64,000 nucleotides of DNA from Metabacillus niabensis (lineage in GTDB: Bacteria > Bacillota > Bacilli > Bacillales > Bacillaceae): positions 62,001-126,000 of the forward strand of contig NZ_JAIVLH010000015.1 of assembly GCF_020524345.1 (NCBI RefSeq). The letters run 5' to 3'. The translations under genes and the position numbers were made by a program. Below the pieces are notes generated by a model. That model was not told where the DNA came from and did no database searches. It saw only the letters and a list, made by a program, of their open reading frames with translations. Within the stretch, counting starts at the first letter, position 1. Every line of letters begins with the position of its first letter. This document shows positions 7,884-16,498 of the stretch, piece by piece.

Positions 7884-8672
7884 TTATTTTTCTTGGACAA
7901 TTCTTCCGGAGATCCAGCCGGTTTTTCCGGATTTTGTTTGGACTTTGAGCCATGTGATGCCGCTGTTGTCGGTTTTTTGTTCGTCGAGGTATGTGACGGT
8001 TTCGTCATTGGTGATGGCTGCGACGATTTTGGCGTTTAGCGTAGGATTGGCACGGATGTTGCCGCCGCTGCTTTTGTATTGGTCTGTTAAGGTGTATTCC
8101 TTCGGGTTCACCTTTGCGCTTACTTCATCCACTTTTGCTAGAAATGTTCCTTGATAGCTTTTAATGTCAAAGCCTAGGTCGTTTTGGACTTTTTCTTCTG
8201 TCATCCATTTGTCAAAGCGGTCCCACGTTTGCGAGTAGGAGCTTGTTGGGTTATTGATGATGGCAAGTGGCAATAGTATGGCAAGAGCAAATCCAACAAG
8301 ACGGAATGTCCTTTTCCATTTGGCTTTGTTTCGGGTACGCTTTTTTGTGAGACGTTCTGTTTTGCTGGAAGTTTTTAAGAGAAAAGCAAAAACCTCTTCA
8401 GTTCCTTCGATCCAGGAAGGAATCGAGTAGTCCCCTTGATTTCTTCTTTTAGTCAGCATTCTATGAAATAACACCATTACCGGATAGGATAGGTAATAAA
8501 CGGCTTTATGCAGTAATATGCTGCCCCAGTGGATGAGCCTTGGTGCTAAATGAAATAGAATAGGCCGCATGAGAATGATGACGATAAACGTAAAAATAGC
8601 AATTCTGAGCCAAATGGGTAGCAGGGCAAGTGGTACCCACAGCCAGTATAGTTGCTGAAGTATGGTTTCCAC
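7884..8672 (-). CDS. Membrane protein with C-terminal bacterial SH3 domain
   Basis: The GTG start at 8672 has GGGGAG 8 nt upstream, inside the previous gene. The 262-residue product has two hydrophobic segments near residues 10-40 and 55-75, then a cytoplasm-like basic stretch (about 100-120). A third segment (FALAILLPLAII, about 126-140) follows, and the C-terminal part should then be outside the cell. Residues about 195-262 form a bacterial SH3 domain with GGNIRANPTLNAKIVAAI, TYLDEQ and WLKVQTKSGKTGWISGRIV. It is coupled to the SPFH-like gene (5 bp apart), which suggests a membrane complex. Function is not known. Confidence 0.8.
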   Translation of the reverse strand: METILQQLYWLWVPLALLPIWLRIAIFTFIVIILMRPILFHLAPRLIHWGSILLHKAVYYLSYPVMVLFHRMLTKRRNQGDYSIPSWIEGTEEVFAFLLKTSSKTERLTKKRTRNKAKWKRTFRLVGFALAILLPLAIINNPTSSYSQTWDRFDKWMTEEKVQNDLGFDIKSYQGTFLAKVDEVSAKVNPKEYTLTDQYKSSGGNIRANPTLNAKIVAAITNDETVTYLDEQKTDNSGITWLKVQTKSGKTGWISGRIVQEK

Positions 8673-8677
8673 TCTCG

Positions 8678-9610
8678 TTACTCCCCTTTAGCTGATTGAT
8701 AGCGATCACGTAAATCATCCAGCTGATCTTCTTCAGTCGTTCTCATGGAAAGACGGGTCTGGTTGCCACCGCTGCTAAATTCATAAGGAAAATAAGTTTT
8801 AATTTTTTCTACCTGCCTATCGATTTCGACTTTATCAACAGTAGGGTCCATCATCAGGTTTTTCACCTGGTGTTGTACCTCAAGCCTGAACGCTTCTTCG
8901 TTATGAATGCGGGTTTGGACAACTTCTAATGCAGCTTTATTATCTTCAGCAATGAAAAGGGCATTAAGAAGATTTCCCTTTTCGATCTCTCTCTGAATTT
9001 CGCCTGCAACAAAGCGGGCCTCACGCATTTTAATTTCTTTTTCGTGCAATCTAAGCTCACTATCTTGATCCTGCTTCCAATATTGTTTGTCATGCTCTTG
9101 ATCCCGTTGACTTTGTTTGACGAGAACATTAATATCAGAAATCACAACCCCAACCTGCTTTAAACCAGCTACCATGGAAGAGTGTTCATGCAGATCCTCA
9201 ATATGCTTTTTCACTCGCTTGGAATCTGAGATCGGGTAATCGGTTGTGATTTCCTCAAGCCAGTAAGGAAGCTTCTTTTTAATATATGTCACAATTTCAC
9301 CTGCTCCTTGTTGAACAAGGGAAATCGGATCAACCACTTTATAATCAATGGAGAGATCAATCAAAAAGTCACGACCTCTATCTAATGAAGGATACTCTTC
9401 TTCACATTGAAAACTCTGTGTCGCCATGTTAACAATGTACACCTTCGTGTATTTTCCGGCACGAAGATCACTGCGGCTTAAACGGTCACCATTTTTAACA
9501 ACTTGATAGTTGTTTTGTTCATTTGTATAAACAAACGCTTGATTCATAGATGAAGCTGGCGGTTTTTCAAAAAAGCTAAATTTAACGGGTTGGACATCAA
9601 TTAGATTCAT
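8678..9610 (-). CDS. SPFH/band-7-like protein, function unknown
   Basis: An AAAGGAGGATC ribosome site precedes the start at 9610. The 310-residue product has no signal peptide or obvious membrane helix. Residues about 40-170 resemble an SPFH (stomatin/flotillin) fold: a conserved-looking FLIDLSIDYKVVDPISLVQ strand region followed by IVTYIKKKLPYWLEEI. Residues about 175-260 are highly charged and likely coiled coil. The call is tentative because I could not run a profile search. It is the first gene of a tight operon with the SH3 membrane protein, which could serve as its anchor. Confidence 0.6.
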   Translation of the reverse strand: MNLIDVQPVKFSFFEKPPASSMNQAFVYTNEQNNYQVVKNGDRLSRSDLRAGKYTKVYIVNMATQSFQCEEEYPSLDRGRDFLIDLSIDYKVVDPISLVQQGAGEIVTYIKKKLPYWLEEITTDYPISDSKRVKKHIEDLHEHSSMVAGLKQVGVVISDINVLVKQSQRDQEHDKQYWKQDQDSELRLHEKEIKMREARFVAGEIQREIEKGNLLNALFIAEDNKAALEVVQTRIHNEEAFRLEVQHQVKNLMMDPTVDKVEIDRQVEKIKTYFPYEFSSGGNQTRLSMRTTEEDQLDDLRDRYQSAKGE

Positions 9611-10144
9611 TTTGTGATCCTCCTTTTAAATTCCATCATGTTTTCATATCGTTCAGCATACGCTGCTTGTTTTATCCTAACTAACCTTGTTTGTATTTTC
9701 ACAAATATACATGTCCCTTAATAGGCATGTTTCCATTATAAGCATTGGTTTGCGAAAAAATGACTATTTTGATAGCATCAATTTTTAAAGAAGTTGAAAC
9801 TTCTTCATGTAGGTTTGTGTCTAACCTTGTCAATTATTTCTACTAAAATAGTATACAAAAAAGGAGACTGCTTTCCTAGTTGTGTAGGAAATGATAAATT
9901 TCTTTGAACTGTGGATAAGCGCGCGACATCCAGCTCCAGCGCCTAGCCCCTCTATGGTCTAGCTAATTTAGAATTAAAGGCAAAGAACGCCTTCTATTCT
10001 AAATCGTCTTATGCTTGTCGGGACTGATCAAGGCGCTTGCGCTTTTGTTCAGTTGTCCTATATTTTGACATAGCATCATGTATAATGGGAGATAATATGC
10101 TATTATGAAATTTTGTTTTTAAAAGAAAGGGGAGGTGGGTTCAA
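9611..10144. other. Intergenic region with repeat, between divergent operons
   Basis: These 534 bp contain no credible ORF. They hold the upstream region of the SPFH-like gene, the composite palindromic repeat at 9926-10046 and the promoter area of the GGDEF/EAL gene. There TTGACA (about 10067) and TATAAT (about 10081) occur but only 10 nt apart, so they are unlikely to be used together. Confidence 0.5.
9926..10046. repeat. Bacillus-type GCGCC intergenic repeat with a nested hairpin
   Basis: The arms CATCCAGCTCCAGCGCCTAG and GATCAAGGCGCTTGCGCTTT match those of the repeat at 18404-18453. Between them this copy carries an extra palindrome: a 16-bp stem at 9966-9981 and 9989-10004 with a 7-nt loop, absent from the other copy. 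Confidence 0.75.
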
Positions 10145-12343
10145 ATGTTTTTGTTAAAAACAAAGTGGTTGTTGATCGGCTTATTTGTTTTAGTTGAGCT
10201 ATTCGTATTAGTTGCAGATTTTTTCCTTCCTAATAAACATATTGCTTTTTCTATATTACATATTACCATCTCCTTAGTAACGGTTGTTTTCATCTTAATT
10301 CTTATTTATGTGATGAACAAAACGACGAAAGAACTTAAACATAGTAATGAACGGTTAAGATATATTTTTGATTCATTAGATGTTGCAATATGGTCCCATG
10401 ATATGAAAACAGATCATTTAATGATTACACCAGGGATTGAAAAATTATATGGGTATTCTCTTGATGAATTTTATCGTGATCAGCTTTTATGGAGGAAGGT
10501 TGTTCTTCCGGAAGATCAGAAGGTTATTGAAGAGCGGCTGAAGCAATTGACCAAGAAGGAGCCTGTCACGAGCTTTTATCGGATTGTTCGGCCGGATGAA
10601 AAGGTGCGCTGGATTCGTGATCGGGGTATTCCGACTTATGATGAAAAAGGGGACTTTGTTGATTTTACAAGCGTTTTATTCGATGTAACAGAGCAAATGG
10701 AGCGGGAGGAGCGTTACCGGGGCTTAGTAGAAATGTCTCCTGATATTATCGCTGTTATTAGGGATTGGAAGTTTGTGTTTATTAATAAAGCGGGAAGTGA
10801 GCTTTTTGGTACATCTGATATTATTGGGCGACATGTACTGGAATTTGTCTCTACTGAGAATGTGAGGAGTATTAAGGACATTGTTCAGGAGATGGATGAC
10901 AATGACAAGGATATTGAAAAAAATTATTTCGAATGTCAGCTTTTATTGTCAAATGGTGATGTGATTGATGCAGAAGTTTCTCTTATGAAAATATTGTATG
11001 AAGGCAGGATTGCAAAACTTGTTGTCGGTCGTGATATTACCGAGCGAAAAAAAGCCCAGCAACTGATTCACAATATGGCCTATTATGATTCTGTTACAAA
11101 TCTTCCTAATCGAAACATGTTCAAAGAGCATGTAAACAACAGTTTAACAACAAATGGTGAAAACCAAGAGCTTGCTGTCTTATTTTTAGATTTGGATCGA
11201 TTTAAGGTGATTAATGATACGAAAGGACATTCAACCGGTGATCTTTTATTAAAGGATGTTGCAGATCGTATACGAAATACAGTGAAAAGTGATGGTCTTG
11301 TTTCCCGGCAAGGAGGAGATGAATTCTTAATCCTTTTAGAAGGAATGAAAAAGGACAAAATCGAAAAAATTGCCCAGCAAATTATTGATGACTTTTCCCG
11401 CCCGTTCTTTGTGCATGGTGAAGAAGTTTTTGTGACAGCCAGCATTGGTATTAGTCTTTATCCTTATGATGGAAAAGATCAGGAAACACTGATTAAAAAT
11501 GCGGATACCGCTATGTATTTGGCGAAAGAGCGTGGAAAAAATAATTATCAATACTATAATGAGGGTCTTAACACCCAATCAACAAGAAAAATGGTCCTTG
11601 AGGTTGGATTGCGAAAAGCACTTGATACAAATCAGTTTAATATGGTGTACCAGCCTCAGTTTGAACTGGAAACAGGTACTATTATTGGAATGGAGGCCTT
11701 AATTCGTTGGGAGCACCCAACGCTTGGTCCAATTTCTCCTGTGGAATTCATTCCGATTGCTGAAGAAACAGGAGTGATTGTTCAAATTGGAAAATGGATT
11801 TTACAACAAGTATGTAACGATCATAATCAATGGAAGCAACATGGTCATGGATCAATCAAGATGGCTGTTAATATTTCCGTTCGTCAAATGCAGGAACAGG
11901 AATTTGTGAGCAGTGTAAAGCAAGTATTGGAAGAATATAATATCGATCCCAATATGTTTGAGCTTGAAATTACGGAAAGCATTATGCAAAATATCAATCA
12001 CTCAATTGTCATTTTGAAGGAGCTAAAAGAACTTGGCGTCAAAATCGCCATTGATGACTTTGGCAAAGGCTATTCCTCATTAAGCTACTTAAAACATCTG
12101 CCGATTGATAAAATCAAAGTGGATAAATCATTCGTCGATGATATTCTGGATCCAACTCACAATGGCTCAATTGCAAAAGCGATCATTGATATGGGACATA
12201 TTATGAAATTCACCGTCATTGCTGAGGGAATTGAAGAAGAGAAACAAGTAGACTTTTTATTAAAAAATAACTGCAAACTGGGACAAGGGTTCTTTTTTAG
12301 CAAGCCCTTGCCTGAGCATGATATACGGAAGTTGTTGAGCTAA
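10145..12343 (+). CDS. Membrane PAS-PAS-GGDEF-EAL cyclic-di-GMP protein
   Basis: The 732-residue sensor starts after a GGGGAGGTGG ribosome site. Two membrane helices (about residues 5-60) are followed by PAS domains (about 70-185 and 190-300), the second ending VVGRDITERKKA. The GGDEF domain (about 305-470) has an intact RQGGDEF motif and should be a potential diguanylate cyclase. I see no RxxD inhibitory site upstream of it. The EAL domain (about 480-732) retains EALIRW, MAVNISVRQM, ELEITES, IAIDDFGKGYSSLSYL, KVDKSF and IAEGIE, so phosphodiesterase activity is expected. It is monocistronic with a terminator. Which activity dominates cannot be told. Confidence 0.93.
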   Translation: MFLLKTKWLLIGLFVLVELFVLVADFFLPNKHIAFSILHITISLVTVVFILILIYVMNKTTKELKHSNERLRYIFDSLDVAIWSHDMKTDHLMITPGIEKLYGYSLDEFYRDQLLWRKVVLPEDQKVIEERLKQLTKKEPVTSFYRIVRPDEKVRWIRDRGIPTYDEKGDFVDFTSVLFDVTEQMEREERYRGLVEMSPDIIAVIRDWKFVFINKAGSELFGTSDIIGRHVLEFVSTENVRSIKDIVQEMDDNDKDIEKNYFECQLLLSNGDVIDAEVSLMKILYEGRIAKLVVGRDITERKKAQQLIHNMAYYDSVTNLPNRNMFKEHVNNSLTTNGENQELAVLFLDLDRFKVINDTKGHSTGDLLLKDVADRIRNTVKSDGLVSRQGGDEFLILLEGMKKDKIEKIAQQIIDDFSRPFFVHGEEVFVTASIGISLYPYDGKDQETLIKNADTAMYLAKERGKNNYQYYNEGLNTQSTRKMVLEVGLRKALDTNQFNMVYQPQFELETGTIIGMEALIRWEHPTLGPISPVEFIPIAEETGVIVQIGKWILQQVCNDHNQWKQHGHGSIKMAVNISVRQMQEQEFVSSVKQVLEEYNIDPNMFELEITESIMQNINHSIVILKELKELGVKIAIDDFGKGYSSLSYLKHLPIDKIKVDKSFVDDILDPTHNGSIAKAIIDMGHIMKFTVIAEGIEEEKQVDFLLKNNCKLGQGFFFSKPLPEHDIRKLLS

Positions 12344-12380
12344 AGCCCCTTGTGGAGAGATCTGCAGGGGTCTTTGCTTT
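12342..12380 (+). terminator. Terminator of the GGDEF/EAL gene
   Basis: AAAGCCCCT and AGGGGTCTTT form a stem around TGTGGAGAGATCTGC, followed by a short T-rich stretch. Confidence 0.65.
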
Positions 12381-12484
12381 GTTGATAAGGTTGATATGTG
12401 TGTGGGGCGCAACGAAGTAGGAAAACGACGCAACGCATATCACAAGCTAATGAATGCCGTTACTGCCTCTGTGGATATACAAGA

Positions 12485-12521
12485 AAAACAGCAGCATATT
12501 ATTGTTTTGCTGCTGTTTTTC
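12485..12521 (-). terminator. Bidirectional-looking terminator after the TIM-barrel gene
   Basis: AAAAACAGCAGCA pairs with TGCTGCTGTTTTT around an AT-rich loop, giving A- and T-runs on both sides. It lies directly beyond the stop of the minus-strand gene. Confidence 0.85.
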
Positions 12522-13301
12522 TTAAATTCTACTAAAATACTCAGCACTTTCAATCATCAATCGACAGTCAAGAAATTGACTTTCACTCAAATCAATTTCA
12601 AAAATGAAATCTGTATCTCCAACGAAAGACTTCACCAACGCCCAGTTGATGTTTCCTTTTCCAAGTGGCAATGAATCATGCTCAACACCAAGTGAATCAA
12701 CAAGGTGATAGTAATCTGCGTATGAAGCATATGTTTTCAAATGTTGTTCCAACGCTCGATTATTTCCTTTTAACGCAATGAATGAATGGCTAATATCAAT
12801 ATTTAAAGGCAAATGAAGGGGACGGACGATTTCATCAAGCAGATGTGGATTTTGCGCTGAAAAAATTCCTTCTGTTGTATCCTCCCATAAAAAGGATTGA
12901 CTACATATATGAAGAATTTCCTCAATGCGCTTTCTCGTTTCATACCGTTTTATCTTATCGGTGAAGTTCGAGCACTCAGATTCTGAGTAATGACAATGAA
13001 TAATACATTTAATGTTTTCCTGCTTACAAATAGAGGCAATAAGTTCACTGGACCAATTATAAAATTGCCGCATCTCCGGACTGGAGCTAATAATATCTAA
13101 ATACTGTCCATGATGTTTCATCGGATGATGAAGATAGACGCGAATTCCCCTTGCTTTTAATAAGCGAATATAATCAACGATTTCATGCGGATGATATAGG
13201 TTTTTCTCTGTTAAATGAAGCTCCATAATCTCAGGCTGATAAAGAAGACGATCATGTATTTGCTCTTCATTAATAGCTGCCTTTAATCGAATGTACCGAA
13301 T
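12522..13301 (-). CDS. Xylose-isomerase-like TIM-barrel protein (sugar phosphate isomerase/epimerase or endonuclease IV fold)
   Basis: The first ATG is at 13226 (234 residues), but it has no ribosome site. The frame stays open upstream to an AAAGGAG placed 9 nt before an ATT at 13301, which would add 25 residues (IRYIRLKAAINEEQIHDRLL onward). I report the longer form as the more likely gene, with the unusual start flagged. Metal-ligand-like motifs of the AP-endonuclease-2 barrel are visible: FLWEDTTEG, NIDISHSF, YYHLVDSLG and FIFEIDLSE. The enzyme's substrate cannot be inferred. It is transcribed alone and has a strong terminator. Confidence 0.7.
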   Translation of the reverse strand: MRYIRLKAAINEEQIHDRLLYQPEIMELHLTEKNLYHPHEIVDYIRLLKARGIRVYLHHPMKHHGQYLDIISSSPEMRQFYNWSSELIASICKQENIKCIIHCHYSESECSNFTDKIKRYETRKRIEEILHICSQSFLWEDTTEGIFSAQNPHLLDEIVRPLHLPLNIDISHSFIALKGNNRALEQHLKTYASYADYYHLVDSLGVEHDSLPLGKGNINWALVKSFVGDTDFIFEIDLSESQFLDCRLMIESAEYFSRI

Positions 13302-13454
13302 AGTTCTCAGCTCCTTTAAAAAGATACCTAATAAAGTGTATTCAGAGTTATTTGTTTCTATTAATTAAATGGAGAGGTTGTTGCGTTTGAATATTTTGAA
13401 AGCTGATAGTGGAGCACAATGCAACGGACTAAGTTTTTAAAAGCGACAAACTAA

Positions 13455-13482
13455 AACCCTGAAAGTAATCCTCCCAGGGCTA
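13455..13482 (-). terminator. Weak terminator of the first brnQ
   Basis: A 5-bp CCCTG/CAGGG stem is followed on the minus strand by TTTTAGTTTG. It overlaps the brnQ stop codon region. Confidence 0.45.
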
Positions 13483-14790
13483 AGCTCTATTTACCATACT
13501 AATCAAATATCCAACTACTATCCCAACAACAGCAGGTACAAACCAACCAATTCCAATCGTAAATAATGGGATAAAATCTAAATTCAATCCATCCACATTC
13601 ACACCCGCAGCCTTCAATCCATCAATGATACTGAAAACGGCCGTGATACTTAAACTAATGATATATACAATTGATTTTGTTGGAAATACATACTCCAAAA
13701 ACGATAACAAAATCAAAACAATCGCTAAAGGATAGATAGCTGTTAACAATGGAACTGACAAAGAAATCAGTTGTGATAAGCCGAAGTTCGCTACACATGT
13801 ACTGAATATAGATAAAATAAGAACGATTCGTTTATACCTTAATTTCGGAAATGCCTTTGATAGGTAGTTTCCGCAAGCAGATATCAAACCCACACTTGTT
13901 GTTAAACAAGCAAATGTGATCGCAAGTCCCAGCACTATTTTTCCAAGAGGACCGAATAGAACACTGGCTGTTGAGGATAAAATAGCGCCTCCGTTGTCTA
14001 GATATCCTATTGATGATACGCTTGAAGCGCCGATAAATGCTAGTGACGCATAAACAAACACAAGCCCTGCGCTTGCGATAAGTCCTGCCTTAATACATAC
14101 TTTCGTAATGGCAAACCGATCTTTTATTCCCTGCTCTTTAATGGAAGAAATCACCACGATACCAAATACAAGAGCACTTAACGTATCCATTGTTAAATAT
14201 CCTTCTAAAAATCCCTTGAAAAACGCACCATCTACATAATCACCTTGTGGCGCTTGAAAACTTCCCATCGGTGTGAGCAGTGCTTTTCCAGTTAAGATAA
14301 CAAGAATAGTTAATAAAGCGGGTGTCAGTATTTTTCCAATTCTATCAACTAATTTGCTCGGATTTAATGATAACCAATACGTTATCGCAAAGTAGATGGC
14401 AGTATAAATGAATAGAGGTGTTTTTGTATCTATTAATTGTTCCGGAAGAAACGGTATCACACTAATTTCATAAGAAACTGTCCCGGTTCTTGGAATTCCG
14501 AAAAATGGGCCAATGGTTAAATACAAAATAATCGGAAAAATCAGACCAAATGTTGGGTGAACTTTGTTTCCGATGGTTTGAATGTCATTACCTGATAGTG
14601 CAATCGCAACAATTCCTAAAAATGGTAGACCCACTCCGGTAATTAAAAATCCTAAAATGGCTGTCCAAGTATGGACTCCGGCCTGTTGTCCCAAAGCTGG
14701 TGGGAAAATCATATTTCCTGCACCAAAAAAGAGCGCAAATAGCATTAAACCGATAACAATTGTTTGCTTACCGGATTGTGTTTGTTTCAT
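13480..14790 (-). CDS. brnQ: Branched-chain amino acid:cation symporter BrnQ
   Basis: The start at 14790 (MKQTQSGKQTIVIGLMLFAL) is chosen because CAGGAGG lies just before it; an upstream TTG/ATG extension is not needed. The 436-residue LIVCS-family protein has about twelve hydrophobic helices and the family N-terminal signature FALFFGAGNMIFPPALGQQAG. It should import leucine, isoleucine or valine with Na+ or H+. A second, divergent brnQ starts 239 bp away, so the pair shares a regulatory region. It is similar to but clearly distinct from that paralogue, so the duplication is not recent. Confidence 0.93.
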   Translation of the reverse strand: MKQTQSGKQTIVIGLMLFALFFGAGNMIFPPALGQQAGVHTWTAILGFLITGVGLPFLGIVAIALSGNDIQTIGNKVHPTFGLIFPIILYLTIGPFFGIPRTGTVSYEISVIPFLPEQLIDTKTPLFIYTAIYFAITYWLSLNPSKLVDRIGKILTPALLTILVILTGKALLTPMGSFQAPQGDYVDGAFFKGFLEGYLTMDTLSALVFGIVVISSIKEQGIKDRFAITKVCIKAGLIASAGLVFVYASLAFIGASSVSSIGYLDNGGAILSSTASVLFGPLGKIVLGLAITFACLTTSVGLISACGNYLSKAFPKLRYKRIVLILSIFSTCVANFGLSQLISLSVPLLTAIYPLAIVLILLSFLEYVFPTKSIVYIISLSITAVFSIIDGLKAAGVNVDGLNLDFIPLFTIGIGWFVPAVVGIVVGYLISMVNRA

Positions 14791-15028
14791 AATTTCCTCC
14801 TGAAAAGCTATATTAATAAAATTCCCTAAATTTCGACACAAAGGATAGTGTAGCATAAATTATAAGAATTTTATAGAAAAAAATAAATTTTATAATAACT
14901 TCCAATTTTAAAATTTATATTAGAATAATCTTAATTGTTTTAATACTCTATCTATTTTTAATAGACTAGATTTTATAGTGGCTCCTTGTTATAATTCACC
15001 CTATTATACGGAAGGAGCTTGGTTAACC

Positions 15029-16345
15029 ATGCTAAAGAAAAATGAACTTATTTTTATTAGTTTTATGCTTTTTTCGATGTTTTTTGGTGCAGGAAACCTT
15101 ATCTTTCCAGCATTTTTAGGTAGTTCTGCAGGAGAAGATGTGTGGCTTTCTCTCGCAGGCTTTATTACAACAGCAGTAGGTTTGCCAATTCTTGGTGTTC
15201 TAGCTGTTGCCAAGGCTGGCAGTTTTCATACACTCGCAAACCGTGTTCATCCAATTTTCGCCTTTTTATTTCCATTATTAATCTATGTTTCCATTGGACC
15301 TGGTTTGGCGATTCCAAGAGCAGGTTCGATTGCTTATGAAATGGGGATGAAGCCATTTTTACCTGAAACATTGATGAATCAACCCGTCATGTTAGCTGTG
15401 TATACAGTCATTTTTTTCGCTGTAACATTGTGGTTAAGCTTACAACCATCGAAGCTTGTTGATCGGTTTGGGAAACTATTAACACCTATTTTATTAATCA
15501 TGATTGCACTCATTTTTGTAAAAAGCCTGATTACACCGATGGGGGAATTTACTGTAGCAACAGGTGCGTATCAGGATAATTCGTTTTTTCAAGGGTTTAT
15601 GGATGGCTATTTAACAATGGATGCACTAGCTGCTTTGGTGTTTGGAATTGTTGTTGCGAATACGATCCGTTCTAAAGGAGTACAGGACACAAAGCTTGTT
15701 TCAAAATATATGGGCTTTGCAGGTCTAGGTGCTGGAATCTTACTTGCATCCATTTATACGATTCTCGGATTCTTGGGTGCATCAAGCGCATCTCTTGGTG
15801 AAGCTGAAAATGGTGCAGGAGTATTAACGAATGTGATGAATGAATTATTTGGCAGTATTGGCATTATCTTGCTTGGTTTACTTTTTACTCTAGCTTGCTT
15901 ATGCGTATGTATCGGTCTCATTATTTCATGCAGTCAGTATTTTTCTACGTTATTTCCAAAGCTTTCGTACAAAAAGTGGGCTGTGATTCTTGCTGTGCTT
16001 AGCTTATTGGTTGCGAATTTAGGGTTGAACCAGATTTTATCGATTTCTGTTCCAATTTTAGGAGCTATTTATCCGGTTGCTGTTGTCTTAATTTTGCTTG
16101 GACTTGTTGATAACAGGGTGAGTCATTCTGTTTATTTGGTTGCGACGATATTCACAGCTGTATTTAGTGTGATTGAAACGATTAATACAACGTTTTTAAA
16201 TGGGATGTTAGATGATGTGTTAGGGGTTATTCCTCTTTATGAGCAGGGTGTTGGCTGGATTTTACCGGCGCTTGTGGGAGTGATTGTTGGTTATTTTATG
16301 AGGAAAATATATCGTCAACCTGATTTTGAAGAGGTTGCTGCGTAG
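15029..16345 (+). CDS. brnQ: Branched-chain amino acid:cation symporter BrnQ, second copy
   Basis: The start at 15029 has GAAGGAGC about 11 nt upstream. An in-frame GTG at 14978 would add 17 residues without a ribosome site. The 438-residue product carries FSMFFGAGNLIFPAFLGSSA and the same helix pattern as the divergent copy, including YVSIGPGLAIPRAGSIAYE and GFMDGYLTMDALAALVFGI. It ends in a polar tail after the last helix. Both copies are expected in the cytoplasmic membrane. Different affinity or regulation is the likely reason for keeping both, but nothing in the sequence shows it. Confidence 0.93.
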   Translation: MLKKNELIFISFMLFSMFFGAGNLIFPAFLGSSAGEDVWLSLAGFITTAVGLPILGVLAVAKAGSFHTLANRVHPIFAFLFPLLIYVSIGPGLAIPRAGSIAYEMGMKPFLPETLMNQPVMLAVYTVIFFAVTLWLSLQPSKLVDRFGKLLTPILLIMIALIFVKSLITPMGEFTVATGAYQDNSFFQGFMDGYLTMDALAALVFGIVVANTIRSKGVQDTKLVSKYMGFAGLGAGILLASIYTILGFLGASSASLGEAENGAGVLTNVMNELFGSIGIILLGLLFTLACLCVCIGLIISCSQYFSTLFPKLSYKKWAVILAVLSLLVANLGLNQILSISVPILGAIYPVAVVLILLGLVDNRVSHSVYLVATIFTAVFSVIETINTTFLNGMLDDVLGVIPLYEQGVGWILPALVGVIVGYFMRKIYRQPDFEEVAA

Positions 16346-16346
16346 G

Positions 16347-16373
16347 GAGAGTGCGGGTTCGCGCTCTTTTTTT
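16347..16373 (+). terminator. Terminator of the second brnQ
   Basis: AGAGTGCG and CGCGCTCT pair around GGTT, followed by seven T. Confidence 0.85.
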
Positions 16374-16450
16374 GTAGGATCATAATTAGTGTTGTGTGGG
16401 ATGATTTCCGCTCCAATCAACCTACAAAGAACCTTCAAAAAATTTTCTTT

Positions 16451-16489
16451 AAAAAAGGGACTCACCCCTTATCACAGGAGAAAGTCCCT
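16451..16489 (-). terminator. Terminator of the SEC-C gene
   Basis: GGGACT (16457-16462) pairs with AGTCCC (16483-16488); the minus strand continues into TTTTTT. Confidence 0.7.
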
Positions 16490-16498
16490 ACTTAAAAA

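Noticed and set aside
7613-8154. Several ORFs of 115-131 codons on both strands
   Set aside because: They are created by stop-free REP palindromes and by the antisense of the SH3 gene; none has a plausible start or protein character.
10067-10086. TTGACA/TATAAT promoter for the GGDEF/EAL gene
   Set aside because: The two hexamers are only 10 nt apart, which does not allow sigma-A binding to both.
12396-12674. 92-codon plus-strand ORF
   Set aside because: It runs across a terminator and antisense to the TIM-barrel gene, without a ribosome site.
14791-15028. AT-rich inverted repeats that could be CodY boxes between the two brnQ genes
   Set aside because: AATTTTATAGAAAA-like text (about 14868-14881) fits the CodY consensus only with an insertion, and the whole region is so AT-rich that chance matches are expected. 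A CodY matrix scan and footprint would decide.
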